NCBI GenBank assembly: GCA_035772405.1
Contig: JAYKKM010000191.1
Span: forward strand, 1,517,501-1,581,500
Source of the DNA: Chrysogorgia sp. JL179-B06
Lineage: Eukaryota; Cnidaria; Anthozoa; Scleralcyonacea; Chrysogorgiidae
Reading direction: 5' to 3'
Length of the DNA: 64,000 bases
In this document: positions 55,436 through 64,000 of the stretch, piece by piece
How positions within the stretch are numbered: position 1 is the first letter of the stretch
Layout of the letters: the number at the start of each line of letters is the position of its first letter
Position numbers and translations under genes: made by a program
The notes under the pieces: model-generated
The model's database searches: none
What the model saw: only the letters and a program-made list of their open reading frames with translations
What the model was told of the DNA's origin: nothing

Positions 55436-58112
55436 AACAAGGGTTTGACACGAGTATTTATCAAGTTTCATGGTACTATGCCTCCTGTATCAAATGCTGT
55501 GGCTTCTCAAGTGCAGCAGCATTTAGAAAGGTTATTTTCTTTACGACATATACTTATATACAGCCTGTAACACAGTTCCGACCCCATCTTTCAATAGTAC
55601 ATCATAGCCACAAATGCTCCCCAGGAATCCTTCTATCAAAAAATCAGCCAAACTTTGACTGTACTGACGGTGCTACGAACTCTTTATTTATACATCTTCT
55701 GATAATTGGCTGCTGGGTTATAAAAACACGTCAGCGATTTTAGCGATGAAAATGCACTCATCGTTGCTGTTAAAACATTCTCTTGTGTTAGTACCTTGAT
55801 TGAGTAGTGTAATGTAAACATGCATTGTACAGGTTTATAGACCTATATATGTTAGGCCTGGCCTGGCCTCCACAACGTTTGTCTTTGAAATATAACTGCA
55901 CATGCAATGCCGGTCCCATATATATTTAAGCTACTCTTGTGATTCTTGAAGTGCTTCAGAAGGACATTATAGTTGAACATATATTTTATTACATTTCTTA
56001 CAAACAATCAAATGTAAAATTAATATAATATGTGCGATCACTCAAACTAAAGTATTACCTTCATCAACAAATTTACAAATCTGGCAATTAACACATTAAT
56101 TGGTCATACACCAGGAGAGCATTCATATGTGTATTTTTTAAATTGGGACAATAAAATTAAACAGATTTATTCCTATGGGACTGAACCTGAGAGACTTTTT
56201 TGAATATCATTATATTGTAATCTGTTATAAATAGGGCTTCACTAGTTTTGTAACTTGTGTCATTTTAGTAAAGGAGCATGGTCCTGAAACATTAAAAACC
56301 AAGCAAATATGGCCAGAGTGTTTTTTTTGAAGGTGCGGTATATAGTATTCATTTATATAATAATATATAAATTAAGGTTAATGACTTAGCAACATCGCTC
56401 ACATAGCTATCACGTGCTGACGACGGTCAATACACCATTGTGTATACGAGCAAGGAACTGTCACAAGAGTACAACCTTTGTTCAACCAAGAACAAGGCAC
56501 ATTATCCTATAGCCCCGAAACCCCAGTCACTTTAGTCATTCTAGCATAATACGTCCCTGGAATAAGCCTGCACGGAAATAAGTAATGAGTAAGAAATACT
56601 CTCCTGGTCAAGAACCAACTAATCTGCTGATCAAGAACTATCAACCACGCTACCTACTGACCAAATCGACCCCTTTACTGACCAATTTCCAGCAAAAAAT
56701 TGCGAGGGGGAGTAAACTAATGAACTTGTACAATAGAAATTGTTGTCGGCGGATCAGCTTTCATGCGATAAGTATAAACAATCAAGCCTAGTATGGTGAG
56801 TACGTTCCTTTTATGTCCAGCACAATTTAAATTTTGCTATATGCCCCACGTTTTTCCGCTGCTCACGCACTTTCTATTATCTGCGATTATTTTTCTTTTT
56901 CTATGAGAAACAACCTTTCAATGGAAGAGCAGCGGTACATCTGGCCCAGATACGTACTGGCCAATTAAACTCTCAGAACCAAAGAAAGAACGGATGTTGG
57001 AACTCCACGTGTTTCACCTAGTAGATATTCATCGTCCACAATGAACTTGAATCTGAACAATTAGCACTTGTATAGTAAATTAAACACTAAAAGTTAGTGC
57101 TGCAAGTGCATACGTATATCGATGTTTAATTCCAGCACGCAATTAATTTCAAATTGACCGTCGCTTGCATGTCCAGAGAGCCAATATAACCTTGCCAATA
57201 AAGTATTGTACTGGCTTTTCCACTTTTCAATAAAACCAAGATGTATATGCAATGCCAGTGGTAAATGTAACTATGGTTACGGATATGTTACAAAAGAAAA
57301 GAAAACAAATAAAAAAGCAAGATGGCTCAATGCTGAATATGTGACTTACGACACTCCTACACTTTGTAAAGCTTCGTCGGGGAGCTACAGTATAGCTGTC
57401 TGAATATCTTGGCCCCGACTCAGATTTCCTGCCCAAGGTTTTTTCCTAAATGGTTTTCCCAGGCAGGTTTTTTCTGGCCTCCCTGATATGTCAGCTACCC
57501 AGGGTGCCGTAAATCACAATCCAGCGCCTTCCTCTCTCGAAAAAAAAAAAAAAAAATGGGAAAGTTGGTTTCTCACGGTTATGAAGTATACATAAGAACG
57601 CCTCGCTCCATAATTATCTACCGTACATAACATAATAGTAATTAGTGGTAAACTAGTGCCAGAACAGCATCGTTTGTCAAAAATGACCGGTGACCGATTT
57701 AGGGTGGGAAGTGGTGTCCCACAGGCCGCACTTCACCCACGGTGAAGTCAGGGCCCGGACATGAGGGAAATGTCCTTTCCAAAAGGAGTGAGGACCCAGA
57801 CCCTCACTCAGACCCTCAGAACTGCACTTCTTGTCTCCAAACAAACATTCAAATATGATTGGAAAATCCTAGGCTCCCTCGTGGGAATTGTCTCTAGATC
57901 CAATTAGTGGCGGGAAGTGGTGTCCCCCAGGCCACACTTCAACGGTGAAGCCCAGGCCAGGACATTTCCAAAAGGAGTGAGGACCCAAACCCTCACTCCG
58001 ACCTTGCTCCTCCCGTTTTCTGAGGACCCAGACTCTCAGAACTGCACCACCCGTCACCCATATTTGCCACACGATTTGCGTAGAATCATTAATTGATGTT
58101 TATAAACCTGAA
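55436..58112. other. Gene-free flank with repeats
   Basis: No convincing gene. Holds a 16-17 base A-run at about 57540-57556 after an SINE-like stretch, a direct repeat unit at 57115-57195 matched at 63232-63305, and a tandem duplication of about 200 bases (57700-57850 and 57905-58060) built around GGGAAGTGGTGTCCC and AAAAGGAGTGAGGACCCA. Confidence 0.55.
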
Positions 58113-58298
<186 letters not shown>

Positions 58299-58305
58299 AT
58301 AGAAT

Positions 58306-58520
58306 CGGTTTATATGCCCTGGGATTATATAACTCTTCCAAAGGGGTTTTGAGAGGGCTTATAACCGCTGTTGGTTAATAACTGGGAGAGATTATAAACA
58401 GGCAAACGGTTGGCACTTTTTTACTCAAGTTTTTTTCTTTAATAGTCAATTAAGAAAAATGTAAGAACAGTAACAAATATTAACTTGAATTTATGATGTC
58501 AAAAATGATGCCCTGCATCA
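58306..58520 (+). repeat. Dispersed repeat adjoining (TA)n, copy 2
   Basis: Same-orientation match to 201-520, including TTTATATGCCCTGGGATTAT; somewhat shorter through small deletions. Confidence 0.7.
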
Positions 58521-59860
58521 GGGCCGCTACGAGAAATGTTGGGCCCCTGGTCAAAACATATTTGTGGGGCCCTACCTCCCCCGGCGCGGATATGTTTGAA
58601 ACAAATTGTCATCTTTGTCCTATTTGATAAAGGAGACTTCACAAATATTAATTGTCTACAACTACAAACTCTGCACAAAAACAAACTCTGCAAAAAAACA
58701 GACAAAAAAACAGACGAAAAAAATGTGGTGAATTATTCAGATGTTTTAACATTTTTGGATATTGTGAGAAGTCATTATGAACCATAGCTGAAATAATACT
58801 GACTATAAGTTAATTATTTAAATCAAACAATTGGTGTCTTACGCAGTTATATATGTGATTAATACTACCATTGGTCAGTAAGAAAGAATTAACTTAAGTT
58901 AATTATTTCTTAATAACCGATGGTACTGTAGTATTAACATAAGAATACTTAAAGTGTTTATATATATTATATACAGTGAAAAATTCAGTTTGAAATAAAC
59001 TCTCCTACTTGAAAGAACTATAGAATTAATGATAAAGATTGCCATTTACAACTCTTCCATAATGATAATCTCACTTAGATTTTTAGATTTGTTTGATACG
59101 TACACAGTATAGCCAGAATGGGGGCCGGAGGGCCTGGCAAACTTCCGGCCCTGGCTAATTTCATGGCCTCCCTGAGAAAATTTGTACTCTACCCCCTAGG
59201 TTTTTCCTGCCCCTCCCCCACCTTGACAGAAAGTCCTGGCTACGTCTCTGATGTAAATGTCCTCACTTTGACATCACACTGGATAATGACTTATTGAAGA
59301 AGCCTGTATATATCTTTGGGATTATGTAACAAAATTAGTCATGAAAGTGTGTAATTCCATGATACTAAACATACGAAGTTACTTACGTTTTGAGTGCTTT
59401 GATTTAATAATCCCAAAGATACATATACACGCTTTTTCAGTATGTTATTTATACAATGTGACATCACAGTGAGAATCCGGCCTTTACATATCAAACAAAT
59501 TTTTATCAGTGCAGGTATATTGCACCCAAAAATTAAACACTTTGAGTCGTTTAGTTATTTAGTTTGATGTCTAATTATGAAACAATGAAACTCAGAACAA
59601 CACGAGCTTGATAGTTTAAAGGCTCTCAGATATATATGTAGTGTCTGCTTTAAGTCCATTCAATTGGCAAATTAATGGGATATATCTATTTTTGTAAAAT
59701 AACTAATTAGAGCGGGCGAGGGGTTATTGCGTACACGTATTTCTAGTTTTACGGAACAACAGTACAGCCATAATGAGAAATTGGATTTATCTTCTCGTTT
59801 AGCTTTAGATAATTTACATCCAAAGAACTAGAGAATAATATCATTGGCATATACTTTGAA
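58521..59860. other. Gene-free region
   Basis: AT-rich. An imperfect inverted repeat around 59305-59440 (TCTTTGGGATTAT and ATAATCCCAAAGAT) may be a small MITE. A GGCC-rich patch lies at 59120-59240. No gene. Confidence 0.55.
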
Positions 59861-59869
59861 TTATGTCAC

Positions 59870-60290
59870 TATTTATTTATTTATTTAGTCATACTTAAAC
59901 ACAGTGGCCTGATCAGCAATAAAGTATAGAAATGTTCAAAAATAAAAATAACGATGGTTGTCACAGTATAACAAAGTATAATAACTTATTTGTATTTAGA
60001 TGACTATAATAGTACTCACTATAGAATGTTTAACTATCATAGGCTACCTACTAAAAATTATTATATAAAAGTTTAGTGAGTACTATTTACCAAAAATAAT
60101 TATCGAAGCAAGATTATGTAAGTGCCAAAACTTTTTTCCAATATGTTATAATTTGCAGATAAAGAATTCCAGACTCTTGTACTGTAAAACTTCTTTCTTA
60201 GAATTTGTCTTTGGTTTTGACAAAGTTGTTGCTTCATAAATTGTACATTTCATTACAATGTAAGGTAAAATTATTTGCAACGTTAGGTGC
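59870..60290 (-). mobile_element. LINE 3' remnant (tentative)
   Basis: The minus strand encodes a short KKFYSTRVWNSL-like stretch near 60160-60200, resembling the C-terminal end of CR1/L2-type reverse transcriptases, followed downstream by TAAATAAATAAAT (59872-59887) as a possible 3' tail. Heavily decayed. Confidence 0.4.
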
Positions 60291-60349
60291 CATTTAGTGA
60301 CTTGAAAATCAATGTAGCCAGTTTCTAGTAGCTCGTTTGTGTTAAGCTA

Positions 60350-60540
60350 GTTTGATTTTTAGGTTTCTGTCGGTTTCACCAATGTAAGTGTCCTGGCATC
60401 GACGCATTTGATCTTATAAACTGCACGCTGTCTTTCGTGGTGGAGGCTATTTCAGATACCTTGAAGCAGATCCGCCCCAGTACTTTCATTATTTTACACG
60501 GCCAATTTTCCTACTCGCAGGCTATGAGGGATATCAAAGA
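60350..60540 (-). pseudogene. Penelope-like element, GIY-YIG endonuclease remnant
   Basis: On the minus strand a VYKIKC segment (60400-60420) and, in another frame, CQDTYIGETDRNLK (about 60358-60400) match the GIY-YIG domain of Penelope-like elements. A frameshift separates them. Related sequence in opposite orientation lies at 62185-62265. Confidence 0.65.
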
Positions 60541-61014
60541 TCTACAATTTATATAATTTGTTTCCAAATAGTCTAAGTGGATATTTATACATATAAAAAC
60601 AAATCTTAAATTTCAATAATATACCGCTTCAAGAAAAACGCGTTGCGTGTTCAAAGTTGCGATATAAATCCAGACAATCACTAGGCCATTTCTCGTGGCT
60701 TTCGAGTTTCGTAATATATGCATGTATAGCGCAAAATAAAGAAAAACTGGAATACTAAAGAAAAGAAAAGTGAAGCTGATGTAAAACTGCTCCTCGATTT
60801 ATATTCTGGAATTGTGTAACCATAGTTAATTTAGAATAATGAAAATCGTTTATATGAGTTAATACACAAGCTTGCGTACGAAGCACGTGTTGGTCGCGGA
60901 CTCATGCTTTTGTCTTCTTGTAAATTGTGAATTTCGTTGTTGCTCGGAGCTCGTAATCTCTTACAAGAGCGCTTCTTCTGTTGTGTCGACGTAGCCATAA
61001 AATGGATTTTTTTT
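60541..61014. other. Gene-free region
   Basis: AT-rich sequence between the endonuclease remnant and the DNA transposon. I see no gene or structured repeat. Confidence 0.55.
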
Positions 61015-62061
61015 TAGAGGTCAACCGAAATGGGTTTTGCTTGCCGATCCGATGGCCGATATTTATTTTACAGCATCGGCCGATGTCCGATCCGACGTTT
61101 TTAGAGATTACTGCATGAGGCCGTTTGGAGGAAGCCCAGATTAGTCGCTATATATACATTAACTCTTTCCTGACCGACCCTGTAAAATGGGTCGTAGAAG
61201 ACCCCAAAGTCGTCAATCGAAAAACACGGCACACGGTAACGCAAGATTAAAAATTGAAATTCGACAAGCGCCATGAACATGAGATCCACTCATCCGCTAA
61301 CTTTGATTTGATTTCATAAACAACTCTGCGATTGGTGGCATTTTGAGTTTTCAAGATGCTACGCGGGCGTCCAAGATGGCCTTTTCTAGAAAAACGTAAA
61401 TTTTTCAACTTGATTTATGATAATTAATGCTAATTTATATTAGCATAATATGTTTTGTTCGGGAAATTTAAAAGCACAAGTAAAAGCTGGTTTATTGGGC
61501 TTTCAGAAAATGTATAGCTTTCGCAACAGTTATGGTTATTTGAAGATATATCAATAGAACAAAGAGGTTCAATTTTTGATGTTTTTCAGCCTGTCAGGAA
61601 AGAGTTAAACTATTATATTAGCAGTATTTCTAGGAAAGAATAAGATATTGACTAGTAATGCATGAGGCACAGATGATTTAATAATTTGTTTGTTAGTTTT
61701 ATTTTGAAAGTTACACGTCGCACATATATTTTTAAGTCCATCGAACTGGCACCAAAAATGTTGCATTTTCACAATTGGCTCTCTGAAATTTCCGGACTGA
61801 CTTTCGTCACTCGCCACTTATCTTTCCAAATAAACAGGTTCAAACAATTCCCAGCAGGAGATGGAACCTAGTCATCTAGTGTTCTACATCCTTTAGCTTT
61901 TGTCTTCTGCAGAAAAACTCTTATAAATGCCAAAATTTAGAAACTTAACATCGGCAAAAAACATCGACTACGGTAATGATATTTTACCGGTCCGATGATT
62001 GCCGATGTTGCAAAATATCGGCCAAATCCGATGTCCGATCCGATTAATCGGCTGACCTCTA
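61015..62061. mobile_element. Non-autonomous DNA transposon, hAT-like
   Basis: Terminal inverted repeats TAGAGGTCA(A/G)CCGA at both ends (61015 and ending 62061) extended by GATCCGA-rich sub-terminal repeats. Flanked by T-rich octamers (TTTTTTTT left, ATTTTTTT right), compatible with an 8-bp target duplication with one change. About 1.05 kb, no transposase frame. It splits the Penelope-like element. Confidence 0.65.
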
Positions 62062-62159
62062 ATTTTTTTCATCAATAATATGGTGAATATTTACTCGAGT
62101 AGGTTTTCTCTTCCATCCATATATGATTAACTATGTTCTATCTTAGAGCATTTTCAAAT

Positions 62160-62460
62160 CAGGCACACGGCCTGATTTGAATATGACCGTGTAAAATAAT
62201 GAAAGTACTGGGCGGATCTGCTTCAAGGTATCTGAAATAGCTAGCCTCCACCGTCTTTCGTGAGGCTGTTCTTTGTCTTTCAAGGTTTGTGGGCTACACG
62301 TATGTGTTGAGAGGCCCACGCTTAACGCATGACGCGACACCCTGTATTCACACTAATTATGACACAATGTGCAGTATATATAGGCAAACGCTGACAAACA
62401 CGCTTTACGTGACTCTGAAGATGACCGCCGCTGAGGCCGTCGAAACGTAGGACAACAACC
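62160..62460 (+). repeat. Inverted fragment related to the Penelope-like element
   Basis: 62185-62265 is an inverted copy of about 60435-60520 (shared AAAATAATGAAAGTACTGGG and CTTCAAGGTATCTGAAATAG). Penelope-like elements often carry inverted or tandem partial copies at their ends. Confidence 0.5.
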
Positions 62461-63555
62461 TGAACGATCAACTTCACACATCTAATTACTTTCTTTTTTA
62501 CATAATATGTGATTTACCAAATTGTCTTTCTTATTCAATTCCTGAGATGTTTACTAACGAAACTCATTTAACAATCTCTGGTAGCTCAATAGAAAACATT
62601 TAACTTACCTTAAGTTAAAACTTGAAAATATTCACCAGTGGTTTATAGAAAATAAGTTTACTTTAAACATTGACAAAACGACTACATGTTAATTGGAACT
62701 CTTCCTTTTCTAGACTGTTTGGTAACACGTGACAAGAACAAACTAAGGACTATATATAGCGTTTACAGAAAACCAACACACACTGATGGACGAATATTGC
62801 TGGACGAATCATCTTACTGCCCAACGACAAAGCAACAACCATATAAAGACTTATAATTAACATATAATTGACATATAATTGACAAGACGAGCACAACTTA
62901 TTTGCGATTCACCCGAAACTCTGCGCAACGAAAACGACCATCTTCGGCGCGTGTTTCGCAAAAACAACTACAATACTAACTTTATTGAACGGAACAGGGA
63001 ACAACAAGACCAACAGCAGTACAACCGTAACAACAGCAACAACACCATACATTAAAGGTACATCAGAGAATATTGCACGTATTTTACGACCTTACAACAT
63101 ACGTGTATCTCACAAAACCTATGACTACTTTGCGACATATACTGACTAACGCGCAAATGAGCTGTAAACTCATATCTAGACATAAAGTTAACTGACGACC
63201 CTCCTTCTTACAAGATGTGTGAACGGTATACATAACGATGTTTAATTCCAGCACGCAATTAATTTCAAATTGACCGTCGCTTGCATGTCCAGAGAGCCAA
63301 AATAAGATTGTTTATCCTATTGAGGAATAAATGGAGGAGAACCAAATATTGAAACGAAAATAAACGCAGATGCATTAGTTCACGACACTATACCCCTTAA
63401 ATTAAATTACGTGAAGATGGAGGGCTTGAGAAACATAGTCAGTGTGGTGTATCTAAAGAAGGCGTTCGCCGCAGTAATCCGCAAAATATACACAAAATAG
63501 ACACATTTTAATCGAAATTAAAATATCAATTAGGAACGACACACAAGTCTCACTG
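62461..63555. other. Gene-free region, probable retroelement-derived sequence
   Basis: Contains the second copy (63232-63305) of the direct repeat at 57115-57195. Remaining sequence is low-complexity or decayed; no frame is convincing. Confidence 0.5.
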
Positions 63556-64000
63556 ATTTCCCAAGTGAACTTCGGAGCAAGATAAAAATCTTCAAAAAAG
63601 TTGATTAACTGCTCTAAAAGGACACGTGAGCATGACGATGTTCCTAACAGTCATCGATAAATCTGCCGAAGAAATCAGACAAGGGACCTGTGTATCGTTC
63701 AAAGATCTGTTTTTCAACATAAGCAACAAATAAGTAATTAGCATAGATTGGACCCATTTTGGTGCCCATTGCTACACCACTTATTTGTTGATAATTTTCA
63801 CTGAGACTAACGAAAAATTGAAAAGGGTAAGCACTAGTTCTGCACAGTGGAGTGACGTGGATGTTGAGGGTTCTAACTGAGTGCGCTAATCAAAGAAAAA
63901 CTTCAGAGCTTCAAGACCATCATGATATGGAATGACGGTGTATAAGGACTTGACGTTCACAGTGAAAATGAATTTAATTTATTGGATCAATGGGCCCGGA
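63556..64000 (-). pseudogene. Penelope-like reverse transcriptase, fragment
   Basis: Minus-strand translation shows FTVNVKSLYTVIP near 63930-63965 and the diagnostic GVAMGTKMGP followed by YANYLFVAYVEKQIFERY near 63695-63765, then a degraded IDDC-type catalytic box. Frameshifts and stops interrupt it. It runs off the window; the endonuclease remnant at 60350 is the downstream part of the same or a related element. Confidence 0.82.

Noticed and set aside
1958..55441. Target-site duplication for the old palindromic element
   Set aside because: The flanking hexamers GTCGAC and AACAAG do not match, and shifting the borders by a few bases does not help.

Overview
This window is eukaryotic, repeat-dense, AT-rich DNA, most likely from a marine invertebrate. 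A cnidarian is my best guess, from the style of the Polinton genes and the mix of Penelope-like and CR1/L2/Rex-like retroelements, but nothing here proves it. I see no host gene. Almost everything recognisable is mobile DNA, and its core is a nested set of Polinton/Maverick elements (large virus-like DNA transposons with protein-primed DNA polymerase, integrase and capsid genes).

Layout. 1-1963: (TA)n and unique or repeat-derived flank. 1964-55435: an old inverted repeat whose two arms carry a decayed, different Polinton-type polB; the polB copies face a spacer at 46575-46735, and the outer tips both read AGTAGGT(G/A)ACCC. Two younger Polintons sit in the left arm in the same orientation. Polinton-A is 7532-25775 (18.2 kb, 6-bp target duplication AATTAG) and lies inside the old polB. 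Polinton-B is 26598-45814 (19.2 kb, target duplication TGTACA) and lies 0.8 kb further on. The right arm (46736-55435) carries a LINE (about 50543-52625) and a foldback element (54439-54983); the left arm carries a LINE 3' fragment (about 2716-3500). 55436-64000: flank with (TA)n, a non-autonomous DNA transposon (61015-62061), LINE remnants and a broken Penelope-like element running off the right end.

Both Polintons share one gene plan in four transcription blocks. Block 1 (minus) holds polB, a zinc-ribbon protein and three small membrane proteins. Block 2 (plus) holds a two-zinc-finger protein overlapping a type II thymidine kinase. Block 3 (minus) holds a BRO-N/VRR-NUC nuclease, a tiny arginine-rich protein missed by ordinary length cut-offs, a 69-residue protein with an acylation-type N terminus, a fibre-like protein, and a large C-terminally anchored protein. 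Block 4 (plus) holds penton-like protein(s), integrase with chromodomain, two paralogous coiled-coil/membrane proteins, the putative double-jelly-roll major capsid protein, the packaging ATPase and a terminal protein. Together these supply DNA replication (PolB, TK), integration (INT), capsid assembly and packaging (MCP, penton, ATPase), and putative attachment or membrane functions. I see no adenain-type maturation protease. Polinton-A has no broken gene; Polinton-B has single-base frameshifts in polB and in the zinc-finger gene, although its terminal repeats look identical.

The observations I rate highest are: the divergent 'cassette' (large anchored protein plus penton) swapped between otherwise similar elements, with an extra penton paralogue in Polinton-B; lesions shared by both palindrome arms, showing the old polB was dead before the inverted duplication or was homogenised later; the conserved small basic gene; helically phased CTCACAR repeats in a bidirectional promoter; and the terminal AGTAGTATA motif recurring in front of genes.
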